Origin: Monarcha castaneiventris obscurior
Taxonomy: Eukaryota; Chordata; Aves; Passeriformes; Monarchidae
Assembly: GCA_026261815.1 (NCBI GenBank)
Contig: JAMPIT010000476.1
Span: 5,917,501 to 5,981,500 of the forward strand
Direction of reading: 5' to 3'
Length of the DNA stretch: 64,000 nt
In this document: in pieces, positions 52,262-63,200 of the stretch
How the letters are laid out: the number at the start of each line of letters is the position of its first letter
How positions within the stretch are numbered: the stretch's first letter is position 1
Position numbers and translations under genes: made by a program
The notes under the pieces: generated by a model
What the model was told of the DNA's origin: nothing
Seen by the model: the letters and a program-made list of their open reading frames with translations, nothing else
Database searches by the model: none

Positions 52262-52790
52262 GAGTCATAGAATCCCTGGAAGGAGCCTTAAAGCTCACCT
52301 AGTTTTCCCCTGACATGGGCAGGGACACGTTCCACTATCCGAGGTTGCTTCAAGGTCCGTCCAAACTGACCTTGAACACTTCCAGGGATAGGGCAGCCAC
52401 AGCTGCTTTGGGCAACCTGTGCCTCATCACCTTCCCCAGGGAGAATTTCTCCCTAATATCCATTCTAAACCTGCCCTCTGTCAGTTTAAAGCCATTCCCT
52501 CTTGTCCTGTCATGACCTGCCCGTGTAATGAGTCACTCTTCCTCTTTTTCATAAATCCTTTATGTGAGGTCTCCCCAGAATCTTCTTCAAGCTGCACAGC
52601 CCTAACTCAGCCTGTCCCCACATCAGAGTTGCTCCAGCCCTCTGAGCATCTTCATGGACTCTCTGGACCTGCTCCAGCACCTCCACATGTTGTGCCGAGG
52701 TCCCCACACCTAGACACACTACTCCAGATGAGATAAAACCTCCTGGCTCCAGAAAGGAGGCAATGCCTACCCAGCATTGCACAGGGCTCA
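52262..52790 (-). repeat. CR1 LINE fragment between NUF2 and LRRC52
   Basis: About 530 bp of antisense CR1 tail and distal ORF2: agagtcatagaatccctgga, ttaaagccattccctcttgt, gaggtctccccagaatcttc and cacactactccagatgagat. It fills about 40% of the 1.28-kb space between the two start codons. Confidence 0.9.
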
Positions 52791-53234
52791 TGCCTAACCA
52801 GTACCAGTGAGCACCTCTTGCAGTGCGACACCATTTCTGACAAAATTTGGGCTGTTCACACTCTCCCTACACAGTTCCGATGCTCCCATGCCGTGCACAG
52901 CTTCCCGCACCTCCACTCAGCTGGAAGCAGGTCAGCAAGGACACGGCACTGTCCCCTTGCAGCTTCTGCAAGCCACTGACATCACTGAGGTGTCACCTGG
53001 CACCAAGCGTGAGACAGAGACGCTCCAGCCACTGTTCCGCACTTGCTGATGTAAAAGCCAGGCTCGGTTTCCAGCTGGGCTCTCTGCCAAGAGCTCAGGT
53101 GAGCCACAGACACAAAGTGCTTCCTCACAGTCTCGCAGCTGAACACCTTCTCGGCATGGCTGTGAGGGCAGTGCAGCTTCTATAGGGCTGCTTGCAGTCC
53201 ACAAAGGGCTAAGTGGCCTGGAAGGTCTCAAACC

Positions 53235-53836
53235 ATGTCTTCTTCAGGTACACCATGGTCCCTGAGCCTCATGTTTTTTTTGGGGATGGCATCAGAGGGG
53301 ATCAACTGCCCCAGCAGGTGTAGCTGTCAGTACCTGGAGGTGAGCTGCACTGGACAGCAGTTGCAAGAATTCCCTGTGGACATCCCTCTGGACACCAGGC
53401 AGCTGATTCTGGCAGCAAACAACGTCTCATACCTGCCAGCAGTGGAATTGAGCTTCCTGGCTTATTTGGTCTATCTGGACTGCAGAAAGAACCTCTTGGG
53501 GGATGACTTGGATTTCACTTTCACTGGCATAGCCAAGCTTGTCTATCTGGACCTCAGCTTCAACAACCTCACACAGGTCACTTTCAGCACCTTCTCCCAC
53601 CTCTTCAGCCTAGTGATGCTGAAGATCTCAGACAATCCCAACCTTGTGGCCATCAAGAAGGAAGCTTTTGCCAACAACACCTGGCTAAGGCACCTGGATG
53701 TGAGCTGGATGGGCTTAACCTTCCTGGACACCGGCACCGTCCGGGACTTGCCCAACCTGAGGCTTCTGGGGCTCAGTGACAACCTGTGGCACTGCAACTG
53801 TTCCTTTTTGGACTTCATCACCTGGATGATTTCAAG
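53235..53836 (+). CDS. LRRC52: LRRC52 exon 1 (signal peptide, LRRNT, LRRs)
   Basis: Open from ATG for 200 codons to the donor candidate AAG|GTGAGG. The hydrophobic stretch LSLMFFLGMAS is the signal peptide. LRR cores such as LVYLDLSFNNLT and LRLLGLSDN are plain. The frame hits TGA two bases into the intron. A second, identical GTGAGG context lies 18 bp further on (53855). Confidence 0.9.
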
Positions 53837-56313
53837 GTGAGGTGCATTTTCAAGGTGAGGGCTGTGTGAGCAGGACCTCTCTCCTCCCTGCTCCCACAGA
53901 TCTGTGTGGAACAGAGAGGGCCCTCTGTTCTCTTTCCCAAAAGTTCAGCTCATGGGGCTGTGCCACTGCATGTCAGCTGTGGGTCCAATTTTCTGCTGTC
54001 ACACAAACCAGGGATGGGAACAGCTGGGTTACACACACTCCACACATGAAGGGTCACACATGTTCACATCCCCAGGGTAGCCAGGGAGGTGTAGCCTGTA
54101 GCTGGGACACTGCTGCTTCTCTAAAACCAGCCTCAGCTGTCCCTGTGCCTACGCAGCACCCCATTGCTGCAATGCCAAGAACAAGGAGCCCAACACAGCT
54201 CCAGGGAGATGTGCACTGGGAAAATCATTGTTCTGAATTTCCTGCCTTGTCTCCACCCCAAAATCAGCTGTTTCCCATCACACTGAGAGATTCTATAACT
54301 GGGCCTTGGATAGGCAAAGGCAGGGTAGTCACCAGTTCCTTTTCCCATAGAAACACTGGTCCTAAGGGTAATGTTTTGCTTTGCAGCTGCAGCACATGAA
54401 CTTGGTTTTTCCAAACTGGAAAGAGACACAGCACAACACACATGAACAAAGAAAGCTTGGTTTCAGTAATGCAGGGCACAATGGTGAGAGAGAGCTGCAA
54501 GAGAGAAATTGCTAGAAAACATCTGTCCACTGAATAAGAAAGGGCCTTAAAAGAGCCCAAGGGGAAAAAAGGGGAGGGCAAACAAAAGCTGGTGTTAGGA
54601 CAGAATTTAATTAATCAGTGTCTTTATTAGATGTGGTAAGCTACTTATAGACAAAAAAGTGGGTTTTTTTCCACATACAGGTTACAGGCAATTATGGAAC
54701 AGTGGAATAAAGTCCAGCTCGCAACCGTGAGATTAGCGATAACCCACTGAACCCTGCAACAGGAGAATAAAGCTCATTGCAGGCTGTTGGGGAAGGTAGG
54801 AGTAGGAAAGGCAGCCTTAAACCGAGAGTTGTTCCAGGCCAAAGGGACATTGGGACAAAGCCCTGGAATCTGCAGCAAGCAGACCCCAGCCTGGCCTTTA
54901 GAAAGGCTACTGACCTTCAGAAATGCCTGTGCACCAGAGTTTTAAACTCAGCTGGATCTGTGCAGCCTGGGGGCTGACACAAAGCTGCCCAAGTTTGTAT
55001 GGATTTGGGTAACAGAGAGACAAAAGCTCTGCAGTTTTACTCAGGGACAGGAGAAGGATCAGCATGAACAACCACAGCAGCGATATCGCTCAGTCATATA
55101 CAATACAGTGTAATTGCAATATAAATCCTGCATGCCTTGTTCCCCTCCACCACTCCCATTCCTTCCCACGCATCAAGCAGTGCCCAGCCTGTGGCTCCCT
55201 TTCCCTCAGTCTCTTCCATCCTGTCCATCAAGCAGTGCCCAGCCTGTGCCCACCACAGTGACCATGTCTGTAGGGTTCAAAACCTGCAGAGGAAGGAGAG
55301 GGCCATGGCTGAGGCACACCCTGCTTCCACAGGCACCACATTCATCCTTCACTAACCTGAAAGGGAAACATATATTTCAACAGTATATGATTGAAATAAC
55401 AACCATACCCTGTCATATTGTAATATCTGCAGTGATCTGTTTTATTGCTGCAGATATTTCAATATGACAGGGTATGGTTGTTATTTCAGTGGAACTGAAT
55501 CATTGATGAGTTGCCTCTGCTTCCCTCACAGAGCAGGTAAGGCTGTGCCTAACTGCAAACCACTCTCATTGTCAAACACACAGCAGCCTCATTATTCCAG
55601 CATTATTTAGGCTGTATCAATTCAGAAGGTATTTGAGATTTAAAAAACCAACAAACACAGGTGCTCTTCTATGAAGATGAAATAGCTCAATCAGCAGAGA
55701 TGAGCAGGGCAGGCACAGCAGTTTGCCACAGTGCCATAATCCAGCAGGCAATATTTTCCTATGGAGCCAACACTGCAGAAAATATTCTGGCAACCCGGGA
55801 ATTCTGGTTTGGCAAGGGTTTAGCTCTAGTTTGGCAAGGGTTTAGCACAGGTTTGGCATGAGCTTGGCTGTCAGATTTTAACCAAGCCATGGCGGGGGCC
55901 GGGGGGGGGGGGGGTGGTGGTGAAGTCTGAAGATATTCTCCAGGCTTTTAGCAAGCACTCACATAATTTTTCCACCAGGGCTCCTGTTCATGAAATTATG
56001 ATACAGGCTAGAGACTCCTGCTTCTGCTTGTCTCTCTGCAGATGCTGACAACAACACCTGCTGCACCCCAGCAGACCTGCATGCCCTAAGGGTGCCAGCA
56101 GTGGAGGCACAGCTCCACTTCAGCTGTCTGATCCAGCTGTATAAGCAAGATTATGTCTTTCTGTGCCTCGTTGGCTTCTGCATATTCTTTGCTGGCACCA
56201 TGGCAGCCTGGCTGGCTGGTGTCTGTGCTGTCATCTACGAGGTCCATGCCTCAAAGGGAGAGGAAGAGGAAGAGGAGGAGGAGGAGGAGGAGGAGGAGGA
56301 GGAAGCCACTTAG
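53235..56313 (+). CDS. LRRC52: LRRC52, leucine-rich repeat containing 52 (two exons; phase problem at the junction)
   Basis: LRRC52 is a single-pass membrane protein with extracellular leucine-rich repeats. In mammals it is a gamma-type auxiliary subunit that shifts voltage gating of SLO3, and weakly BK, potassium channels. Exon 1 gives a signal peptide (about 1-21), an LRRNT cysteine cluster (Cys25, 29, 31, 38), five to six LRRs and the first LRRCT cysteines (187, 189). Exon 2 gives the remaining LRRCT cysteines, one transmembrane helix with GFCIFFAGTMAAWLAGVCAV (near identical to human) and a short acidic tail. The NPWKCNCSFLDF-type motif and the transmembrane segment distinguish it from LRRC26, 38 and 55. 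Oddity: the donor after exon 1 leaves two bases of a codon, while the homologous frame of exon 2 needs one, so a canonical join gives a stop within three codons. This could be an indel allele, an assembly error, a non-canonical donor or gene decay. The gene is head to head with NUF2. Confidence 0.88.
55171..55248. repeat. 23-bp direct repeat, 55 bp apart
   Basis: catcaagcagtgcccagcct plus gtg occurs at 55171-55193 and 55226-55248 with C/T-rich sequence between. It is probably a decayed local duplication in the LRRC52 intron. Confidence 0.85.
55392..55488. repeat. 97-bp near-perfect inverted repeat (hairpin) in the LRRC52 intron
   Basis: Two 41-nt arms (55392-55432 and 55448-55488) are reverse complements at 40 of 41 positions and flank a 15-nt loop. 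The ends are tgaaataac...gttatttca and the inner ends ctgcag. In RNA the single difference is a U-U mismatch. The shape fits a small palindromic MITE-like element or a transposon-derived miRNA precursor. I recognise no known family, and there is no obvious TA target duplication. Confidence 0.9.
55808..55870. repeat. 22-bp tandem repeat, about 2.8 copies
   Basis: The unit tttggcaagggtttagc(n)5 occurs at 55808-55829 and 55830-55851, then as a degenerate partial copy. It lies in the LRRC52 intron. Confidence 0.8.
55901..55914. repeat. G14 homopolymer
   Basis: Fourteen uninterrupted G within a GC-rich patch of the LRRC52 intron. Length is likely to vary or be misread. Confidence 0.9.
56042..56313 (+). 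CDS. LRRC52: LRRC52 exon 2 (LRRCT end, transmembrane helix, acidic tail)
   Basis: The acceptor TCTCTCTGCAG is excellent. The frame carrying homology starts with two bases completing a codon, then runs ADNNTC..., a 22-residue transmembrane helix and VIYEV. It ends in a run of 15 glutamates before Ala-Thr-stop. Human has a milder acidic SSEEDEDE segment here and a longer tail, so this C-terminus is shortened and glutamate-expanded. Confidence 0.88.
56260..56304 (+). repeat. LRRC52: GAG/GAA trinucleotide run coding for 15 Glu
   Basis: An in-frame purine trinucleotide tract at the cytoplasmic end of LRRC52. It is likely length-polymorphic without shifting the frame. Confidence 0.9.
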
Positions 56314-56454
56314 GATCAGCCCTTCTGAACTCCCATCATGGGAACCAAAGGCAGGCCTTTTCTGCCTGATTTCCAACCTGTTGTCCCACCCTAGGTTTTT
56401 TGTTTTGTTGTTATTGGGGGTTTTGTGTTGGGTTTTGGTTTTTTTTTTAAGTGA

Positions 56455-56460
56455 AATAAA
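56455..56460 (+). terminator. LRRC52: LRRC52 polyadenylation signal
   Basis: Canonical AATAAA about 140 bp after the LRRC52 stop, preceded by a T-rich tract. This would give a very short 3' UTR. Confidence 0.6.
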
Positions 56461-57439
56461 ACTGCAAGAGAAGGAAGTAATCTATGCTGCAATTTCACTT
56501 GCTGTGCTATACCCAGTCTTCTGTCACTGGGACTCAGGACACTGGCAAAATATTAATTTTGTAGAGGTGTGAGAGGTGTGCACAGTGCCAGGCCTTTCCA
56601 CTTCCACCTTACCTTGAGACCGCAGAAAAATAGGGACATAAGGACTGGCTTGAAAAGGTACTAAAAGATGGGAAAGGCCCTGGCACTGTGCTGTAGCCAA
56701 GGACATCACCAGGCCCTTCCTGGGAAAAAAACCCAGCAGGGCTTTCTGGGATCAGCCTACACAGCTGGAGCCCCAGGGAATCCAAGAACTTTCTGCTGTG
56801 GAAAGGCAGAGACTTTTAGAAGCCCACGATCCCACTGGTTCTTCCTTTCTTTCCCGTTACACTGGTGACAGCAAAAGAATCCTCTGTGCTCCTGCAGCCA
56901 GACCACCTGTGCCTCCACTGTTTTATGAACATTCACAGCACTGGAAAGCCCAGCTCTGGTTTCCTGTCACATAACCCTAAAACTGGAATGTTTTACAAAG
57001 TAAAAATATTGCTTACACACTCTCCAAATATTCTTGGAAACGGCTTGTGTGTCCATGCCAAAGTGTCAGGGCTGTATCTACAGGGAAATGTAAGATCCTT
57101 CTTACCACCAACGCTGGGAATTGGCAAGGGAAGTATCTGCTTACTCCACGTGTGAAACACTGGCTGCTTCAGCCGACACTGCAGGGTCTGGTGAGATAAC
57201 AGGGGAAACCAGGAGATTTCAGCAAGAACGGTGTGAATTACCAAACGTAGAGCCATTAAACTGTAGATTGTGAATCAAAGCTAAGAGCTCTTAGCTATAA
57301 TCAGTATGGCAAAAAGGGCATGGGAAAAAGGATGAGGATGTCTGTATGCTGGGGACACAGGCAGAGCTGCTGGGGGACACCGGCATGGCAAATCCCTTCG
57401 CAGATCCACAAGAATCGCTATCCCGCTCTTCTCTCGCAG

Positions 57440-57900
57440 CAGTGAGACTGATCACGCCTGGCCGAGCCCCGGCCCCGCCTGCGGGCGGTGCTGCGGGCGG
57501 GACGGCCCCGCTGCCGCCCCCGGCTCCGTCCCCCTTCCCGGCTCCGTCCCGCAGCTGCAGGGCTGCTGCGCGCCGCGCTGAGGGTGAGTGCGGGCCGGGC
57601 ACTCCAGCTCGCCCCTTCGGGAGCGGGGCCGGGGGGTGGGGGGATGCTCCCAGGGCATGGTTACTCAGGCTGTCCCGATGGAAAATGGAGGAAGCGCCGT
57701 GAACATCTCCCAGTCGGGGGACGCTCCGGGGGAAGGGGGCTGCCGGACGAGCAGGGCGCGGGGCCCTGCCTGCCCCCCGCACGGGCAGCTTCGGCGGAGC
57801 CTGGCCCCGCCTGGCTGGGGAGGGCTCAGCCCCGGGAGCGAACGGGGGTACGGGGCGACAAAAGGCTCTGCTGGCTCGAAGGGCTGAGTTTATATCGGGT
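57440..57900 (+). promoter_or_regulatory. CpG island, candidate promoter and first exon of a downstream gene
   Basis: A sharply CpG- and GC-rich block with GC boxes, 1.1 kb past the LRRC52 end. A strong donor-like GTGAGTG follows position 57583, so a plus-strand non-coding first exon ending there is plausible. In human the next gene is MGST3, but no MGST3 coding exon is visible before the window ends. Long open frames across the island on both strands are GC artefacts. Confidence 0.5.
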
Positions 57901-59389
57901 AATCCAGTCCGAATCCACGCGTGGGATTGACTGTTCAAGGAGCCTTAATGCGCTTTGCTGACTCACAGTAGCTGCAGTACTGTGGCAGAGTTGGGAAGGA
58001 CCCTTTTTCTACTGCCACTCTGTGTCGCGTCATGCTCCAAAATCTCGTGTCTGTGGCCCCTGCCGGAAACATCGCAGTGTGAAAGGTAGAAATTGAGTCT
58101 TCTGCACCGTGACGGTGCCTGTCAGCAAAACGCTTGCAGCTGCGGGCAAAGGTTACTGAAACGCTCCAGGCACCACAATCCGGAAACGACCGTGAGAGTC
58201 CTGATGACTTTGGAGTGCTTTATATGGCTCCAAATTACGAGATCAAAGGCTTGAGGTACACTTTTATATCAGTAGTGTAAGAGTAGCAGTTTTATGACAC
58301 ACCTGGTTTAATGCTTTGCAGTGCTCTTTGCTCCCAAGATAAACCCCCAGATTATAATTCAGTGCTGGAAGATAAAATGCCTGGTTATCCAACAACCTTG
58401 TAATTTGAAGGGGGAAATGTGACCACCAACCTGCTCTACATGTTCTGTTTTCAGTGTGTCATCTGTCAGGTGCTAACCTCAATTACAGGTGCATGCAGCT
58501 GACTTTTCTTCGTTACTTCAGGGTTTTCATATTCTTACTGATAATTGTTTATCACACTTCCTGTGGACAAAACCAGCTGTTGTCTTCACCTTGCTCCACT
58601 GATGATAATCTCATTGCAAATGAGAACTAAAACTTTCTATTCCCCAAAGATCCCTTGTGAGGAGTGCTGGCGCTGCTGCAATAGGAAGACTTTACATCAG
58701 TTCCATGAAGTGGCCTGTTTTTCCCCACACTGACAGATTCTGCTGGAGGGACATTGCAGGGGACACCAAAGCCTCACTACATCGTGGAGACAGGCACCAA
58801 CTGGGGTTTGATTGGGAAAATTATCTCGGTGCTGGAGGGAGGTCTCTGCTGTCTTCTGCTGTGCTCTGTCATGCAGCACCTTCTGGGGTCACCCAGGCAG
58901 GCATCTGAGGTTCGGGGTTGCGCAAGATGTTTGTGGGGAAGGGCCCTTTGCTCTCTGGCAGGCTGGAGGGAGCTGGAGCGCTCCGTATAGAGCTGGGCTG
59001 TCTGATGGGGGCAGGTCTGGCAGATGGGGACCAGGAAAGAGGGAGAACATGGAATGTGGGGCAGCATGGCAGAAGCTGCAGGATGCACTTTCTGCCCCAT
59101 GCTTCTGTCTCAGGCCTGCATGAGGGAGCACAGAACCACTAAATAAAAACCACACAGGCCCTGGTGTCCCCTGGCCACTGGTGCAGATGTTTGTAAGTGC
59201 CAGTAGCTGTGTGTTGTTGGAGCTGTTCACCAGTTTGTGACTCTGAGAGGGTTCCTGGGAGCTGCAGGGCTGAGCATCGGTCATCTGGCCAGTGGCTCTT
59301 TACCCACCAGGTTCAGTTATCACTGCCGTGGTGGTGGGTTTTTTAGTATTTTATATAAGGATGACATTAGCAGTACAAATTAATCATTC
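57900..59389. other. gene-free stretch after the second CpG island
   Basis: I looked here for the coding exons of a downstream gene and found none recognisable. If the island is a promoter, this is the start of its first intron. Confidence 0.45.
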
Positions 59390-59690
59390 ATGTAGCCCAG
59401 CTCCTTCCAGCTCAGGGGATTTCTGAGCCAGGCTCTATTATAATTCCCAACTTACCTGTTATTACCAGAACTTGCCCAGTTTCCTGTTGAATTTATGAGA
59501 ACTGCCTGCATTCACAATGTCCCTTGGCAAGGAGTTCCACAGGTCTGGTTCCCACTGCTTGAAGAAACATCTCTCTTAGGGAACAGGCTGGAAATAAACT
59601 GATTTCATTTGGTGGCCCCTAGCTCTGGGGCCAGAAAGGCCCATGAGTTTCTGCCCAGGCTGGACTAGGGCTCTCCAGACAGCACTTCCC
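59390..59690 (-). repeat. ancient CR1-like LINE fragment
   Basis: Diverged: cccttggcaaggagttccac, gcttgaagaaacatctctct and gatttcatttggtggcccct match the layout of old antisense CR1 tails. Confidence 0.6.
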
Positions 59691-59739
59691 ACCAATGCTT
59701 AGGTGATTTTAAGGCTTGCTTGACAGGAACTATGCAGAG

Positions 59740-60260
59740 AACTCCTGGTTTGTGCAGTATTACTGAGTCCCTTCTGGTTCTGTGGGCTCAGATACATGAA
59801 CGCACAGACACAGAGATGACTACAGTAATATGAATCCGACAGCACAGAGTTGAGAAGGGTTCTTGCTTAGAGTTCCATAGAGAGCAGTTTATTGCTACAA
59901 CTCATGAAGGTTTCCATGGGCAAATGACCCCGAACATGTGACAGGTTGATCTTAAGTACAGGGGAGCAGCTAACACCCAGAGCCAACCAGGGAATCAGAA
60001 CTGGGGTACATCACCACCACCGAACAGGCATCCTGGGAGAGGCTTCTTTCTCTCACAATAACCAATAGATCTTTGGCACCAGAGACTGTCTTACCAAGAA
60101 CACTGTCTCTTATACCACAGGTTAATCGGCCACCACAACTCCTCTTTTCTGTATTAGTTAAAGAGGCCTCTCCCAGAGATCCCAGAACCAAATGCCCCAA
60201 ACAACCAAACATACATAAAACAAAAACAATCAGAAACACCCTCAACTCAGTGTCCCAACA
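59740..60260 (-). mobile_element. LTR-like segment, ERV type
   Basis: On the minus strand it opens TGTTGGGACACTGAG at 60260, has GTATAAGAGACAG (TATA-like) and, about 220 bp later, AATAAA near 59893 followed by ctgctctctatggaactcta. The distal boundary is not defined (between about 59.74 and 59.83 kb). The bases just outside (60261-60265, agtct) have no clear matching duplication. Confidence 0.4.
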
Positions 60261-63200
60261 AGTCTTTAAATCTTTCAGAGGATTTTCTCTCTGGATGCTG
60301 GAATGGATGCTCTCACAGGTGGTGGTGAGGTTGAAGCAGCACAGTTCTTTTTGGGCTGCGGCAGAGCTCAGTCATTCACTGCAGGTGGTACCAGGAGCAT
60401 TCAGAGGACAGCAGGGTGATAGGTGTCGGGTGCTGGACATCATGATGGTGAGTGCAGGCACAGGCTCTGGCAGTTGCTTCTGTTGGGATTTCAAACAGAG
60501 TTAAAAATTTGCAATTTCAAATGGAGGGGGGCTTTTTCTTTCCCCCCTTCTCTTACTTAAAGTCTGGGGAAGGGGGAATGGTATAAAGGTAACAGGGATA
60601 TGGGAACCTGAGGCTAGGGAAAGGCCTAGCAGAGGGGTAGTGGTAGGGGAATGTAACTGTTTGGGAAGTAACAGAATGGGCTAGGATCTGGGGAGACACC
60701 ACAGGTGTCCAACTTAACTGTTCGCAGTCTTGTTTGTCGTCCTGGGATGGTGTGTCTATTTTTATGGTGGTCATCAGTGCTGATTTGCATCGTCTTTGCT
60801 TTCAGGCAACAGATGTTTCATCTTTTGATTGCACCTTGTTCATCTTGGTTGGTGTTATGTCTACAGCAATGGTGTTTGCTGGGCTGGTGCAGTTTTTCTC
60901 TAGGAGCTTCCAGGTGTCATCTGTGGCTTTTGGCTTTCTCACCCCAGTCTTTCAGTGTTCACACTCAGCACGACAATCCGAGAAGTCACTGTTCTGTTTC
61001 TTTGGCTGCTCCTGCAAGCTGGTCAGGTCGACTGCTTCCCCTATGATGTTTTCACAGTTCTCTGGGAACAGTCTGAGTCCTACAGCCTGGCTCCTGCTAC
61101 CCTCCCTCTTTTTCTGCTTATTTTGCAGCACAGGAGCAGAGGGTGTGGCCAGGGATGGGGCTGAGATGAAAAGCACCATGTGGGCGGGGCCCCCGCAGCC
61201 AGGGGAGCAGAGCGGTGGCTTGGTAGCTTTAGGAAATTTGCAAAGCTGCAGCGGAGTTGGCAGGGGCTGGGGGCAGCACAGCAGTGCCACGGCAGTAAAG
61301 AAACGGTTGGGGCCAGCCGGTGCATTTGGGGCAGGGCGTCTTTGTAGGAGCTGGCTCCAACTTGTTGCCATATCGGGGGGAGCCAAGTCCACTAAGTTGA
61401 GAACAAGAATGTACTGTCCTTTTAACTCTTCGCGCCACAGTGAGCGACTGCGCGGGGTCTGGTCTCGGGCCAGCCATGTGGCTGGCTTGGGCGTGCTCTC
61501 GTTTTGGCGAAGAGCGGCAGCCAGGCAGGAGCTGGCGGGGGGTTACAGGCAGGCACGGCCACAGCGGCGACGGGGGAGAAACGCGGCTTTGCCGGGGCTC
61601 TCGGGAGTGGCGGGGCGGGCATCCCATCGGAGCTGCCGCGGGGGAAGAGAGGTCTGCCATCAGTCAGCAGACCGAAGGGATTGGTCGGCAGCTTTTTGTC
61701 TGGGCTGACCACGCTGTGTGCTGCTCGCTGCTTTAGCGCTTTGTGTGGGGACTGGCAGCTGCTGCCTCTCTGCTGTGGTGTTGCCGGGGAGACTGAGAGC
61801 GGCGGGCTCAGGCTTCATCACCTGCCGCTTTTTCAGTCTGTGTTCACAGGGCACTAGATCCCCTCTGTTTCTAGTATCGTCATGCTGTCTCAAGCCTTTT
61901 AGGGGGTCCCCGAATGCCGCTTTTTTCTGCAGCTGTAGGTCCTCGGGGCTTATGTCGAAGCTCCTGCGAGGCTGCTGGGGAAGGTCTGGCCCGTGGCTGT
62001 GCCCGTTACTGGGGATTAGCTCCAGGGCACCCTTGGGTAACAAGTCTGGCAGCTCTCTCTGAGCCTGGCTCTCGTGTTGCTCTGGGGCTCTGGCTCGGGG
62101 CTCGTCCAGCTGCAACCAGAACCTGCTGGGGCTGTGAGGCTGTGGGGGTTTTTTGCCGCTTTGCTCACGGCTTGGGCTGGGTTTGCTGGGGCTCACAGCC
62201 GGCTCGGCTGGAGTGCAGAGCTGACACCTAAGGGCAAGCTGAGCTTGAAGGGGGCGGCTGGTCCAGCTGAGGGGTTGGAGCGGGCAGGTGCGCACGCCCT
62301 GCAAGCCCCCTTCACAAGGCAGGCGTGGATGCCGCATTCTTGCAGCAGCACTTGCGGCACTGTGTGCTTCAATGTGTATAGCTGCAGCCTTACTACGGCT
62401 GTGTAACAAAGGGAAGGGAGGCAGGGCAGCGCATGTGGACGTGCTGCCATCCCCAAGCATCCCGGCATCTTTCCAGTTGCTATGATCTCCCTCACTGTCA
62501 GTTTCAGCCGCATGGGGACGCGAGGTGGGTTTGTTTTTACAGGCAGAGCTGCACATGGGGAGGACATGGATGCAGGAGGGAGAGGCAGTGTCCGTGGCTG
62601 GCAGGGAACCCCCGACAGAGGGAGAGGGACCCAATGCAATACGAATCGACGCATGGGAAAGGCCTGGGACAGAGTGGGGACCAGGCGCGGTAACGGGAGC
62701 GGGAGCGCGCGCGGGCGAAAAGCTCACCGCTGTGGCTGCGGGCACCACGTGGTGTCCGCCATTTTGGATGACTGGAGTGGAGGATGGAAAATCAAAATTA
62801 AAAGTAGCAGCTGGTATCGCGGGTTGGACCATGCTGCCACTGCGAAATTTGAAGTAACGAGAACCAGGGAAGTGGTTATAGGAAGTGGGGTTGGGATAGA
62901 ACTCAGGGTGGTCTGGCCATCACCACTCCGGGTAGGGAGCAAAGGTGAATGGGAGAGATCAGGGAGGTGATAGCAGCCCTGAGCCGTCGGGCAGAGTCCA
63001 TCTCCTGGTCTCCCTTGAATCAGGGCAGAGGGACTAGGAATACAGGGGTAGGGAGGCAGTAAAGGGTTTTTTTAAACTGGGGTTAACATTTTTAAACCGT
63101 TTCACAAAGCTATCAATAGCTTTTGCTAACTTATAAAGCAAATACCCTTTTCCTGACTTAAACAACCATCACACAAAGCGTTTTAAATACTCAACTAACC

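Noticed and set aside
51591..52298. 235-codon minus-strand frame running through the NUF2 promoter into exon 1 and beyond
   Set aside because: It contains true exon 1, but the upstream part is GC-rich promoter sequence with no Nuf2 counterpart, and the downstream part reads through the intron 1 donor.
53842..54399. 185-codon plus-strand frame just after LRRC52 exon 1
   Set aside because: It is intronic, lacks LRR or LRRCT features and cannot join exon 2 sensibly.
57291..57938. 215-codon minus-strand frame in the second CpG island
   Set aside because: Low-complexity Ala/Pro/Arg translation, as any GC-rich island gives; no homology.
59970..60245. Minus-strand 91-codon frame with a hydrophobic, signal-like start, considered as an env remnant
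   Set aside because: It falls within the LTR-like segment and is followed by no envelope features.
60734..61708. 324-codon plus-strand frame
   Set aside because: It is antisense to the ERV-derived region, and its residues show no domain I recognise.
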